64,000 bases of DNA from Nitrospinota bacterium (lineage in GTDB: Bacteria; Nitrospinota; Nitrospinia; JACRGO01): positions 1-64,000 of the forward strand of contig JACRGO010000181.1 of the NCBI GenBank assembly GCA_016212295.1, in the 5' to 3' direction. Both the position numbers and the translations under genes were made by a program. This document shows positions 8,248-17,900 of this stretch, in pieces. The number at the start of each line of letters is the position of its first letter. Within the stretch, counting starts at the first letter, position 1. Under the pieces are notes generated by a model. The model ran no database searches. It was not told where the DNA came from and worked only from the letters and a program-made list of their open reading frames with translations.

Positions 8248-10149
8248 ATGAAAACCCTGAAGGGAAAATTTCTGGCGTTGTTTATTTTCTTCATTGCAGT
8301 GAATATTTTGGCGGGCGTTTTTGTTATAAACACCATTTCCAAGCAGAAGGCCGATGCGGTGGTCATCAATCTGGCCGGAAAACAACGCATGTTGTCCCAG
8401 AAGATGACCAAGGAGGCGTTCGCCATGAGCCAGGGCATAGAGAAGGAAGACGCCTTGAAAGGCACGATGGAACTATTTGAGAGGACCCTGGTAGGGCTTC
8501 TCAACGGAGACAGCGGGCTGGGGCTTCCTCCAACCAGGAATATCCAGGTAGTCGCCCAACTTAATAAGATAACGCCGCTCTGGAAGGACTTCAAGAAAAA
8601 CCTTGATGCAATTAAAGGCTCGGCGAATGAGAGGAGCCAGGCCCTGGCGTTTATCTCCGGGCATGACGCGGAACTAATGGGGAAGATGAACGAGTCGGTT
8701 GAAATGATGGAAAAGGCCGGACTTCCTTCCCAGGTCATCAACCTTGCCGGGAGGCAGAGGATGCTGATACAAAAGCTGTCCAAGGAGTCGTCCCTGCTCT
8801 GCCAGGGAAATGTATCCGAGGAAACCCTTTTAAAGACCTCGGACCTTTTTGGCAAGACCTTGGATGGGCTTATCCAGGGCGACAAGGATTTGGGCCTGGC
8901 CGCCTTGGATGACAAGAATATCCTGGCCAAGCTGAAGGAAACAGAAAAACTCTGGAAGCAATTCCTGGAAAATATCCGGCTGGTCGTCAAGGGCTCCGGG
9001 GAGATCAACCAAGCCCTCTCATACGTCCAGGCCAATAATCTGGCCCTGCTCACGGACAGCAATCTCACAGTTGGAATGTTCGAGGATGAATCAAGGGGCA
9101 AGGTGGAGCGGCTGCAGGCCATCCAGTGGATCGTGGTTCTCATAATGGTCCTTTCGGTCCTCATGGGCTGGGTCTTTATTGTCAGCCCTTTGGTCAAACT
9201 CCTTACCCAGACTGTGCAGGACATGACCGAAGGCGCCACCCAGGTGTCATCGGCGTCGGAACAGGTTTCCCAGTCCTCTCAAAGTCTCGCGGAGGGGGCC
9301 AATGACCAGGCGGCCTCGCTTGAGGAAACCTCCTCTTCCCTCGAGGAAATGGCGGCCATGACCAATAAGACCTCCGAAGGGGCGGCCTTCGCCAATTCCC
9401 TGGCCCAGGAATGCAGACAGGGGGCGGAGGAAGGGATGAAGGCCATGGAGCAGACCATTGCTTCCATGGGAAAAATAAACGATTCCACGGGCCAGATGGG
9501 AAAAATCATCAAGACCATTGAGGAAATCGCCTTCCAGACAAACCTGCTGGCCTTGAACGCCGCTGTTGAAGCGGCCCGCGCCGGCGAAGCGGGCAAGGGG
9601 TTCGCAGTGGTTGCTGAGGAGGTCAGGAACCTGGCCCAGAGAAGCGCCACCGCGGCCAAGGACACCTCCACTCTGATAGCGGAGAGTATTGCCAGGGCGG
9701 AAGAAGGGAAAAAAATCGCGGAAACCGCCGGCTCGTCCCTCACAAAGGTTTTGGAGGAAATCCAGAAGGTCGCGGAGCACTTAAAGCAAATCACCATGTC
9801 CGCGCGGGAGCAATCCGACGGCGTGACGCAAGTCAGCAAGGCCGTCACCGCAATGGACCGCGTGACCCAGCAAAACGCCGCCACTGCGGAGGAGTCCGCG
9901 GCAGCGAGCGAGGAGTTGTCCGCCCAGGCCGCCCATCTCAAGGAAGTGGTCAACAGGATTTTAAATTTGGTTACAGGCGAGGAAGGCTCGCTTGAAGCGG
10001 ACCGGATTCCTTCCGTTGCGAGAAAACCGGTTTTGGCGAGAAAATTTCAGCGTCCCCTTCCCCAGGCGGCGCGAAAAAAGACCAACGGTTTCAAGGCCAT
10101 CCCCCCGAAACGGGAAGTCCGTCCCGACGAAGTTATACCAATGGATTAG
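8248..10149 (+). CDS. Methyl-accepting chemotaxis protein with two PilJ-type sensor repeats
   Basis: A transmembrane segment near the N-terminus is followed by two similar periplasmic units. Each carries the PilJ-type signature ([18 protein letters not shown] and [18 protein letters not shown]). A second transmembrane segment ([18 protein letters not shown]) precedes a cytoplasmic methyl-accepting coiled coil with the conserved hairpin [20 protein letters not shown]. PilJ-type domains sense ligands in twitching and nitrate-related signalling, but the ligand here is unknown. AAGGAG lies 6 bases before the ATG at 8248. An in-frame ATG two codons earlier (8242) is too close to that site. No CheA, CheW or CheY genes are nearby. 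Confidence 0.93.
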   Translation: MKTLKGKFLALFIFFIAVNILAGVFVINTISKQKADAVVINLAGKQRMLSQKMTKEAFAMSQGIEKEDALKGTMELFERTLVGLLNGDSGLGLPPTRNIQVVAQLNKITPLWKDFKKNLDAIKGSANERSQALAFISGHDAELMGKMNESVEMMEKAGLPSQVINLAGRQRMLIQKLSKESSLLCQGNVSEETLLKTSDLFGKTLDGLIQGDKDLGLAALDDKNILAKLKETEKLWKQFLENIRLVVKGSGEINQALSYVQANNLALLTDSNLTVGMFEDESRGKVERLQAIQWIVVLIMVLSVLMGWVFIVSPLVKLLTQTVQDMTEGATQVSSASEQVSQSSQSLAEGANDQAASLEETSSSLEEMAAMTNKTSEGAAFANSLAQECRQGAEEGMKAMEQTIASMGKINDSTGQMGKIIKTIEEIAFQTNLLALNAAVEAARAGEAGKGFAVVAEEVRNLAQRSATAAKDTSTLIAESIARAEEGKKIAETAGSSLTKVLEEIQKVAEHLKQITMSAREQSDGVTQVSKAVTAMDRVTQQNAATAEESAAASEELSAQAAHLKEVVNRILNLVTGEEGSLEADRIPSVARKPVLARKFQRPLPQAARKKTNGFKAIPPKREVRPDEVIPMD

Positions 10150-10159
10150 CGAATTATCG

Positions 10160-10206
10160 GGGATTTCAGATTTGGGATTTCAGATTTGAGATTTAAATCC
10201 AAAATA
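10160..10206. repeat. GATTTGGGATTTCAGATTT-type simple repeat
   Basis: This is a short tandem array of GATTT-type words between the chemoreceptor and phnD. Similar AT-rich arrays occur at 12061-12130 and near 13442-13510. Confidence 0.5.
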
Positions 10207-10217
10207 TCGAAAATAAA

Positions 10218-11153
10218 ATGTTCAAATCAAACTTATTCTTCCTGAGGCGGCTCTTTCCCCTTTTATTTTTTCTTTTAATTCTGTCCTGCGGCAAGGGCAA
10301 GGAGGAAGAGATACTTGGGTCCAGTTCCAACCCCATAAAAATCTACTTCACACCCTCTATTGACGCGGGCGCCATTGCCTCGAATTCCGCTGAATTCCTC
10401 AAATTCCTCGAAGAAGAAACCAAGTATTATTTTAAGTCAGGCATCCCGTCCAGCTACATAACAGTGGTGGAGGCCCTTGGGTCCAAGAGAGCCGACGTCG
10501 CGGTCATGAACTCCTTCGGCTACCTTCTGGCGCATCAAAAATACGGGGCCGAGGCCAGGATAACCGTCATCAGGAACGGGCATAAATTCTACAAGGGACA
10601 GATCATCGCCCACATTGACAGCGGGATCAACAAAATCGAGGACATTCAGGGCAAAAGGTTCGCGTTTACCGACTCTTCGTCAACTTCCGGCTACCTGTTC
10701 CCAATGAAAATCCTAAAGGAACACGGCGTCGAGCCTGGAAACACGGTGTTCGGCATGAAGCATGACAACGTTGTGACCATGGTTTATCAAAGGCAGGTGG
10801 ACGCAGGCGCCACCTTCCACTCCCCGCCTGATGAAAATGGAAACATCAAGGACGCCAGGTCATTGGTCCTTACCCAATTCCCGGACGCGGCGGAAAAGAT
10901 AAAGATCATAGCCGTCACGGAGGACATCATGAACGACCCGTTTGTTTTCCGTAAAGACCTGCCGGGCGAGATCACGGAAAAGGTCATAGCGGCCATTTTG
11001 AAATTCATGGACACCGAGGCCGGCAAAAAGGTTTTTAAAACCATCTATGGCGTGGACGGGGTCGTGAGGTCCAGCGACGCGGATTACGACGGCCTCCGCA
11101 AGATGGTGGAGATCAACAAAATTGATCCAGCGGAACTCCTGCGGAAAAAATGA
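10218..11153 (+). CDS. phnD: Phosphonate/phosphate-type ABC transporter substrate-binding lipoprotein (PhnD-like)
   Basis: An N-terminal leader ending LLFFLLILSCGKG gives a lipoprotein cleavage site at the cysteine. The mature part fits the PhnD family: periplasmic binding fold, SKRADVAVMNSFGYLLAH, and FAFTDSSSTSGYLFP (the Ser/Thr oxyanion-binding segment). It feeds the PhnC/PhnE genes that follow. No C-P lyase, phosphonatase or ptxD genes are in the window, so the ligand could be phosphonate, phosphite, phosphate or another oxyanion. Confidence 0.88.
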   Translation: MFKSNLFFLRRLFPLLFFLLILSCGKGKEEEILGSSSNPIKIYFTPSIDAGAIASNSAEFLKFLEEETKYYFKSGIPSSYITVVEALGSKRADVAVMNSFGYLLAHQKYGAEARITVIRNGHKFYKGQIIAHIDSGINKIEDIQGKRFAFTDSSSTSGYLFPMKILKEHGVEPGNTVFGMKHDNVVTMVYQRQVDAGATFHSPPDENGNIKDARSLVLTQFPDAAEKIKIIAVTEDIMNDPFVFRKDLPGEITEKVIAAILKFMDTEAGKKVFKTIYGVDGVVRSSDADYDGLRKMVEINKIDPAELLRKK

Positions 11154-11164
11154 AAAAAATATAG

Positions 11165-11240
11165 CACGCGGATGAGGCGGATTTGCACGGATAATAAAAT
11201 TGTTTTTTAAAATCCGCGTAGATCCGTGTCATCCGTGTTC
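11165..11240. repeat. ATCCGTGT-family hairpin, copy B3
   Basis: CACGCGGATGAGGCGGATTT at 11165 pairs with the segment ending GATCCGTGTCATCCGTGTTC at 11240. It lies between phnD and phnC, so it is probably transcribed within the operon. Confidence 0.65.
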
Positions 11241-11257
11241 CATTTTAATTTACCCTA

Positions 11258-12016
11258 ATGCTGAAAATAGAAAATCTGAACAAAATTTACCCCAATGGAT
11301 GCCAGGCCCTGAAAAACGTGGCCTTCGATGTGAAGAAGGGTGAGTTTCTCGTTATCATAGGACTCAGCGGCTCCGGCAAATCAACCCTCCTGCGCTGCAT
11401 CAACAAAATCCACGAGCCTACCTCCGGCAGAATAATTTTCGGCGGCAAGGACATTACAACGCTTAAAGGAAAACACTTGAGGGAGGCGCGTTCGGAGATA
11501 GGCATGGTCTTCCAGCATTTCAACCTTATTCCCAGAAGGACCGTCCTGACCAACGTCATGGCCGGGAACCTTGCCAGGATGGGGATCATGCGTTCCCTCA
11601 TGGGACTGTATTCCGAGGGGGAGAAGAATTCCACCAGGGAGAAAATAAAGATCGTGGGCCTTGATGGAAAAGAGGACGTCAGGGCCGACAACCTGAGCGG
11701 CGGCCAGCAGCAGAGGGTGGCCATAGCCAGGGCCTTGATGCAGAATCCGTCCCTCCTTCTGGCCGATGAGCCGGTCGCCAGCCTCGACCCGGCCACGTCC
11801 CATTCCGTGATGCGTTACCTGGAAAAGATCAACAAGGAGATGGGCATAACCGTTATCTGCAATCTGCATTTCCTTTCCCTTGTGCGCCAGTACGCGAGCC
11901 GGGTGATAGCCCTCAAGGCCGGAGAAATGGTGTTCGAGGGAAGCCCAAGCCAGATCGACGAGCAATGGTTCAAGCGCATATACGGGGAAGACGCCATGGA
12001 AGTTACTATTCATTAG
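11258..12016 (+). CDS. phnC: Phosphonate-type ABC transporter ATP-binding protein
   Basis: The 252-aa ATPase has Walker A (GLSGSGKST), Q-loop (VFQHFNLI), signature (NLSGGQQQR), Walker B ([13 protein letters not shown]) and a switch histidine region (ICNLHFLSL). The family-typical feature is the insertion between Q-loop and signature ([13 protein letters not shown]), as in PhnC. It sits between phnD and phnE and energises import through PhnE. Confidence 0.93.
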   Translation: MLKIENLNKIYPNGCQALKNVAFDVKKGEFLVIIGLSGSGKSTLLRCINKIHEPTSGRIIFGGKDITTLKGKHLREARSEIGMVFQHFNLIPRRTVLTNVMAGNLARMGIMRSLMGLYSEGEKNSTREKIKIVGLDGKEDVRADNLSGGQQQRVAIARALMQNPSLLLADEPVASLDPATSHSVMRYLEKINKEMGITVICNLHFLSLVRQYASRVIALKAGEMVFEGSPSQIDEQWFKRIYGEDAMEVTIH

Positions 12017-12060
12017 CAATTCATGTTGTTTTACGCAAAGCTCGCCAAGAACGCAAGGGA

Positions 12061-12130
12061 AATTTGAAATTTGAAATTTGAAATTTGAGATTTGAGATTT
12101 GAGATTTTAAATTTTAAATCCGAAATCCGA
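12061..12130. repeat. AAATTTGAAATTTGAGATTTG tandem AT repeat
   Basis: About seven tandem words of the type AAATTTGA/GATTTGA are followed by TTTTAAATCCGAAATCCGAA. It lies between phnC and phnE and accounts for the meaningless N-terminal extension of the long phnE frame. Confidence 0.6.
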
Positions 12131-12223
12131 AATAAAAAAGAATTCAGTTCCGGCTTGTCCGGGTTGGGGAATAAAGCAATCATCTTAAATCGTATCTCAT
12201 GCTTGACATGGCAACCGGAAACT

Positions 12224-13249
12224 ATGAGAAAAAGGGATTATCTTAAGGCATTTCTGCTGGACCTCTTTTTATGGTCTTACTCCATCCTGGTGTGCCACAA
12301 GGTCATTTACGAAAAAATAATCCTTGAGGTCCGCTATCCCAAGTTTTCCTGGACCCAGCCTCTCTTGGCCCTGGCCGCCGGGACCGCCCTTGCGCTGCCG
12401 CTCTTTCTTCCCCGATCCTTTTCCCTTGGCAAGAGAATAATGGGGATTTATCCAGGCGATCAGGGCCGCCCCTTGTTGAGAGAGCCTTATGGCCTTTTCT
12501 CTGTCTTCTTTCTTATCATCACCTTTTGGGCGGGCCTTCATTTCAGCCAGGTATCAGTCAAGGAATTTTTTTCCGAGAGCGGAATGGAGGGGGCTCGGAA
12601 AATTTTCGCTTCCCTGTTCCAGCCCAATTTCTCAATCTTAGGCGAATCCCTGTTCGCGGCCATTGAAACCATTTACATGGCCTTCATAGCAACCGCCTTG
12701 GCGCTGCCCCCGGCCTTTTTCCTGAGTTTTTTTTCAGCCAGGAACCTCATGGCCCAAAACAAGGTCTTGTCCTGGACCTATCTTGTCCTCCGCTTTATTT
12801 TAAACGTCACCAGGGCCATTGAGCCCCTGATCTGGGCCATTATTTTCTCGGTCTGGGTGGGAATCGGCCCCTTCGCGGGGATGCTTGCCCTTTGCCTCCA
12901 CTCCGTTTCCTCCCTGGCGAAGCTTTATTCAGAACAAATAGAAAACATCGATGAAGGTCCGCTGGAGGCCATGACCGCCACCGGGGCGCATCCTGTCCAG
13001 GTGGTCTGGTTCGGCGTGGTCCCGCAAATTGTCCTTCCTTTTTTGTCCTACACGATCTATAGGTGGGACATCAACGTCCGCATGGCCACGGTTATAGGGC
13101 TTGTGGGCGGCGGGGGCATAGGAACGCTTCTCATGCAGTACCAGGGACTCGGCAAGTGGAACGAGGTGGGCCTTATTGTTATTATAATAGCCCTGATCGT
13201 CTGGGCCATGGACTATGCCAGCGCCAAGATCAGGGAGGCGATTAAGTGA
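12224..13249 (+). CDS. phnE: PhnE-type permease with an N-terminal RDD-like domain
   Basis: The C-terminal part (about residues 140-341) is a binding-protein-dependent permease with the PhnE EAA loop (EAMTATGAHPVQVVWFGVVP) and the WDINVRMATVIGLVGGGGIG stretch. The preceding 100 residues (MRKRDYLKAFLLDLFLWSYS, then SLGKRIMGIYPGDQGRP) have the order of an RDD domain: Arg, Asp at the end of the first helix, GKR-x-x-G, and a second Asp. A fusion of RDD with PhnE is inferred. The ATG at 12224 was chosen because the upstream frame is repeat sequence. Confidence 0.88.
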   Translation: MRKRDYLKAFLLDLFLWSYSILVCHKVIYEKIILEVRYPKFSWTQPLLALAAGTALALPLFLPRSFSLGKRIMGIYPGDQGRPLLREPYGLFSVFFLIITFWAGLHFSQVSVKEFFSESGMEGARKIFASLFQPNFSILGESLFAAIETIYMAFIATALALPPAFFLSFFSARNLMAQNKVLSWTYLVLRFILNVTRAIEPLIWAIIFSVWVGIGPFAGMLALCLHSVSSLAKLYSEQIENIDEGPLEAMTATGAHPVQVVWFGVVPQIVLPFLSYTIYRWDINVRMATVIGLVGGGGIGTLLMQYQGLGKWNEVGLIVIIIALIVWAMDYASAKIREAIK

Positions 13250-13281
13250 ACTTATCGCCCTTCGGGTGAAATTTAAAGAAT

Positions 13282-13379
13282 TAACACTGAACATCGAACG
13301 TCGAACGTCGAAAAAGGAAGAAAGGATTTAACAAACTTCGATGTTGGACGTTCGACGTTCAATGTTCGATGTTCAAGTT
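13282..13379. repeat. ACGTTCGACGTT-type hairpin
   Basis: The left arm (13282-13311, words GAACATCGAACGTCGAACG) and right arm (13337-13379, words GACGTTCGACGTTCAATG) are inverted. The rest of 13250-13535 is AT-rich, with further TTTGAATTT-type words from 13442 to 13510 and no gene. Confidence 0.65.
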
Positions 13380-13535
13380 TTTCCCTCTTTGATATTTAGT
13401 ATCTCAATGGCAGTGGGGGAGAACCCTATGATCGGAAAAATTTTGTAATTTGAGCTTTGAATTTTATTTGTAATTTGCATTTTGATATTTGGTATTTTTT
13501 TAAAATTCAACTTTTAAACAAGCGAGGAAGTTTTA

Positions 13536-14525
13536 ATGAAAAGCACGCACGTGTCCCTTAACGCAGGAAAAGCCGGATTCCTTATAGCCTTTATGTCCCT
13601 TGTCCTGGCCATTGGGGCCTGCGCCCCGACCCGGCCAGCTCTTGCCCCGGAGGAAAAGTTCAACGCCGAGGCCCATTTCCCGGAGGAATTCCAGGCAGAG
13701 CGCGCCATTCCCAACTGCAACCAGAACGTGGTGTGGCATTCCTCAATGAAGGCGGAAACCCAGGACATGGCCGCTGAAATCCATGCCCTGTACGCCGGCC
13801 TGCTTCCAAATCTTGATGACAAGGCCAAGGAAGACCTTCTGAAAAAATCGCAAAAAAGCCTATCGAAAAGGCTGATCCGGAATTTATTGATTGAAGGGAA
13901 AAGCATCAACCTGGGGGCGTTCAGGATCAAGGGTTATTGCTGGACTGACGAAAACGGAAAAAAACAGCCGCTGGTCGCTTATAGATCGGCCATAACCCCC
14001 TGGCCCAAAAGGCCGGACAGCTGCTATCGCTCCCTGCTGAAAAACGGCCATATAAAAAATATCATCAACCTGTATGACGGCTCCATTCCCCTCAAGGACC
14101 ATCAAACAATGGAGAAGGAAGTGGCCAAGGAAATGGGAGTTAATTACATTGATACAACCGACCCGCAAATAAACATTCCGCCTTTCCGCGAACTGGTGGA
14201 AAAGGAGGCGGACTTCAACAATCCGGAAAACAGGCGGAAGGCGTCGGAGAGCGTGTCGCGCATCATCAACGAATTTGTCCTGAGCTCCAATGGAGAAGCC
14301 CCGAAAGGCAATGTCTATTACCACTGCGCCGGAGGCATGCACCGCACAGGGATTATCAGCGGCGTTATACAGAGGTGCGTGAACGGCATGGACATGGAGA
14401 CAATCAAGAAAAGCTATGCCCGCCACGTCGCTTACGAGAACGAGGAAGTCAAGGGCGGCTTCGAGGAATTGAACCTTCGTTTCATTCAAGAGTTTGATTG
14501 CGGACTGATCAAGCAAAACCCATAG
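13536..14525 (+). CDS. Lipoprotein with protein-tyrosine-phosphatase domain
   Basis: The leader (GFLIAFMSLVLAIGACAP) ends in a lipobox-like I-G-A-C with the lipidated Cys at 29, so the protein should be membrane-anchored outside the cytoplasm. The phosphatase loop HCAGGMHRTG (catalytic Cys 264, Arg six residues later) fits the HC-x5-R motif of tyrosine or dual-specificity phosphatases. A plausible general-acid Asp lies in IDTTDPQINIPPF. It follows phnDCE in the same direction after a repeat-filled gap. It may release phosphate from organic esters, phytate-like, for uptake, or act on proteins; both are inference. The ribosome binding site is GAGGAAG. Confidence 0.85.
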   Translation: MKSTHVSLNAGKAGFLIAFMSLVLAIGACAPTRPALAPEEKFNAEAHFPEEFQAERAIPNCNQNVVWHSSMKAETQDMAAEIHALYAGLLPNLDDKAKEDLLKKSQKSLSKRLIRNLLIEGKSINLGAFRIKGYCWTDENGKKQPLVAYRSAITPWPKRPDSCYRSLLKNGHIKNIINLYDGSIPLKDHQTMEKEVAKEMGVNYIDTTDPQINIPPFRELVEKEADFNNPENRRKASESVSRIINEFVLSSNGEAPKGNVYYHCAGGMHRTGIISGVIQRCVNGMDMETIKKSYARHVAYENEEVKGGFEELNLRFIQEFDCGLIKQNP

Positions 14526-14548
14526 CGCGGCATGGACGCAGCCAAAAG
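14521..14548. repeat. ATAGCGCGRCATGGMCGC motif, copy E1
   Basis: CCCATAGCGCGGCATGGACG, continuing CAGCCAAAA, starts at the phosphatase stop. Near-identical copies are at 23593-23618 and, inverted, 40175-40197. Shorter or diverged relatives are at 5654, 34308 and 54788. Confidence 0.6.
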
Positions 14549-14614
14549 GAAAACAACCCCACAAATGGCAAATCACAAAGAACATAGCTTCGCAAATTGA
14601 TTAATGAAAAGGCT

Positions 14615-14713
14615 GGAACCACGAATTAACACAAATTAACACTAATATTTCATGAAACATACTTTTTGGCCTTTAGAAGCAATTAGTGTTCATCCGTGTC
14701 CATTCGTGGTTCC
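14615..14713. repeat. CCACGAAT-family hairpin, copy B1
   Basis: The left arm 14615-14646 (GGAACCACGAATTAACACAA) and right arm 14682-14713 (GTGTCCATTCGTGGTTCC end) are inverted with about 32-base arms. A related hairpin is at 23634-23701. Confidence 0.75.
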
Positions 14714-14766
14714 TAAGCTTTTGTTTTGTGAAGAAAAACTTTGAAATTCCGATACAGTACAATCAT

Positions 14767-14865
14767 CGAATGTCCAAAACAATTCCATTGCCTTTTCCTT
14801 GTTTGCTCTTTGTAATTTTGGTTATTGAGATTTATTTGCTATTTGGCAATTGTGATTTGGAGCTT
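14767..14865 (+). repeat. About 95-bp dispersed AT-rich repeat, copy F1
   Basis: The segment starting CGAATGTCCAAAACAATTCC and containing GGTTATTGAGATTTATTTG and GCAATTGTGATTTGG matches the reverse complement of 34158-34250 over nearly its whole length. The short frame at 14686-14880 is explained by this repeat and is not a gene. Confidence 0.7.
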
Positions 14866-14946
14866 CACAAAACTTTGTGATCTTTGTGCGCTTTGTGGTA
14901 ACAATAAGTTTCATGGATTTGCAGCACAGGAAAGTGAACCCATCCC

Positions 14947-17900
14947 ATGTGGGCCGAAACCATAGAAAAACTGCTTAACGTAAGGCGCGGTGAGTGGAAA
15001 AGCGCCCTACTGATGTTTTTCTATTGCATGAACTCCATTTCCGCCCCCTTCGTTATAGGCAAAATAGTTTCCAGCACCCTCTTTCTTAAACGGGTCGAGC
15101 CTCAATACATCCCTTATACCTACATCGGGGTCGCGGTCTTCACGTCCCTGGCGCTGTGGTTTTACACCAGGATCAGCCATCTGTTCCGGTTGGACCGCCT
15201 GATCATCGGCAGCACTGGCATATTGATAGTTATTACCCTCGCCTTCCGGCTGGCCATAGCCGAGACCGCCGACGCCAGCTCCCTTGTGGTCCTGATAGTG
15301 ATGGGCGGCCTCTATGTTTTCATTCAAATAATGGGTTCCCTTTGCATCATCCAGTTCTGGATATTCGCCAACCATCTGTTCAGCACCAGGGAGGCTAAGC
15401 GGCTTTTCGGATTAATCGGCACTGGAGGGGTCCTTGCCAACATGCTCGGCGGAATGGCTGTCCAATGGTTCGTGGAGGACGGCGGCGTTGAAAATATGCT
15501 CTATCTTGTGGCCGGGAACCTTTTCGCGTGCATCCTATGCGTTTTTTTCCTGGCACGGCCGGGCCATATAAGTTTCATTGAAGAGACGGGCGAACCCAGG
15601 CATCCGGCCAAGGCCGAAAAGGAAACCAGCGCCTCCAAGGGCGTTTTCTCGGATATAGTGAAATCCGATCTCCTGCTTGGAATCGCGGGAATCGTCATTA
15701 TCACAAAGCTGGTAACCAACATCACGGATTATCAGTTTAAAATGGCCATCCGCGCCACTTATGATGAAACGCAATTGGCCTACTTTTTGGGCGGCTTTTA
15801 CATGTGGATAGGCAGCATAGCCAGCGCGATGCAGCTTTTGTTCACCGGACGCCTTTTGCAGAGATTCGGCATTTTATTCGCCGTCATTCTGCTTCCCGCC
15901 TGCCTGCTGGCCGCCTCCTTGGGCATTCTTCTTACCCCCTACCTCTTCTGGCCGGTTATAATGCTCAAGGCGTCCGACAGCATGTTCCGTTACTCCATTT
16001 ATGACTCCACCTTCCAACTGTTCTTTCTTCCAGTGTCGCCCAAGCTCCGGTCAAGGGCCAAGTCGGCCATTGAAGGCATACTAAAACCCTCCTTCACCGG
16101 GATTGCCGGCCTCATGATCATAGGAATGAATTATTTCCTCGATCCAGCCCAGCTCTCGTATCCTGTCTCGATTTTTCTGGTGATCTGGATTTGGCTGATA
16201 GTCCGCAACCATAAATATTATATAAGTTCACTTGCGGACACCCTGCACCGCAGGAAAAGCTTTTCCGGCGGGACCGTCGCCACTGAGGTTGTTGACGATA
16301 CCCAGGCCAACGCCCTGGTCGCGGCCCTGAAGTCGCCGGATGAAAGGTTGGTTTTGGCCATAATGGAAGTTCTGGCGGAATCGCCTCGAATCAACTTTGA
16401 CGAACACGCGGCCGAGCTATTTAGCCACCCAAGCCCAAGGGTCCGCGCCGCCGCCCTGGCGCGACTCGGCAAGAGAGGGGATTCCCGTTATGCCGCCAGG
16501 ATCAGCGGATTTCTTTCCGACGCGGATGAAGCCTGCCGCGCCGAGGCCATAACCGCATATTGCGCCACGGCAAGGGAAAGCGCCATGCCATTGGTGAAGG
16601 AATTCCTGAAGGGCAGGTCGCCGCTTATCAAGAGGGTGGCGCTGGCAGGCATTTTTAAATTTTGCGGCCCTGGGGGGGCATCCTTGGCCCGGGAAGAATT
16701 ACAGGACATGCTCTCCTCTCCCGACCCACTGGTCCGCGAGGCCGGGGCCGAGGTCCTGCAGGAAATCAAATCCGGCCTTTTCATCGAACAGCTACAAAAA
16801 CTGATCAATGATCCTGTTATAGAGGTGCAGACGGCCGCCATCCAGGCGGCGGGTGAGCTGAAAAAACAAATTTTCCTGCCAATCCTGCTCGACAAATTGC
16901 GGAATCCCAAAACTTCCCGCGTCGCGACGGAAGCCATCTGGAAATTCGGGGGAGAAATTTGCGGTGCCTTGTCCGTGATTCTATCCGGCCAAGACAAGGA
17001 CAAAGCCCTTCGTCTCGCCATTCCCAAAATTCTTTCCCGCATAGGCACGCAGGATTCCCTGGACGTTCTTTTCACGAATTTACAAACCAATGACGAGGAC
17101 GTTCGCCTTAATATCCTGAAGGCAGTGAACCGTCTCCTGAAAAACAGCCTGCCCTCCGTCCTCGCGTATCCGAAGGAGCAGTTGGGGCTTCTGCTGCGCA
17201 AGGAAATTGAAAATTATTATACGCCTTTGCTGATAATTAAAGACGTGGGATTGGAAGCCGGCAATACGCTTTTGTATTTTGCCCTTCATGAGCGCATGGA
17301 AGACACAATGGCAAGGATATTCAGGATCATGGGCATTATCCACGGAGAAACCATGGAGACCATTTACATGAATATCTTTTCCAACGCTCCCAAGGCCCGC
17401 GCCAACGCCATTGAACTGCTGGACAACATCATGGGAAGCGGCCCTGAAAAAAAGGCCCTGTTCGCCCTGCTCGAGTCCGCTGATGTTGAGACGAAACTGG
17501 AGGCCGGCAAAACTTTCTTTAACCTGGAGAACAGGAAACCCGCTGAGTGGCTTTCGGAGCTTATGGATGACAAGGACCACGAGTGGGTGAGGGCCTGCGC
17601 CGTTAAACTTGCAGGAGACCTGAAAATGGCGGAGTTGCTGCCTGAAATCATGGACGCCTGCGGATCGAGCCGAGGCATAATCCGGGAAGCCGCGGTGTTC
17701 GCCCTATGGAAAATCGCTGGGCTTGATAAATTGAAAGAGCTGGCGCACAATAGAAAAACTTCCGAGTTGCAAAATGAAATCAATGAATTCATACGCCGTT
17801 CAGAGCACGGAAAAAGCGCCATGATTTCCACCCTGGAAAAAGTCCTCTTCCTGAAAAGCATAGACCTTTTCTCGCAAATTCCCGGCCAGCATTTGACCCA

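Noticed and set aside
14686-14880. 64-residue open frame
   Set aside because: It is explained by repeats B1 and F1; no ribosome binding site.
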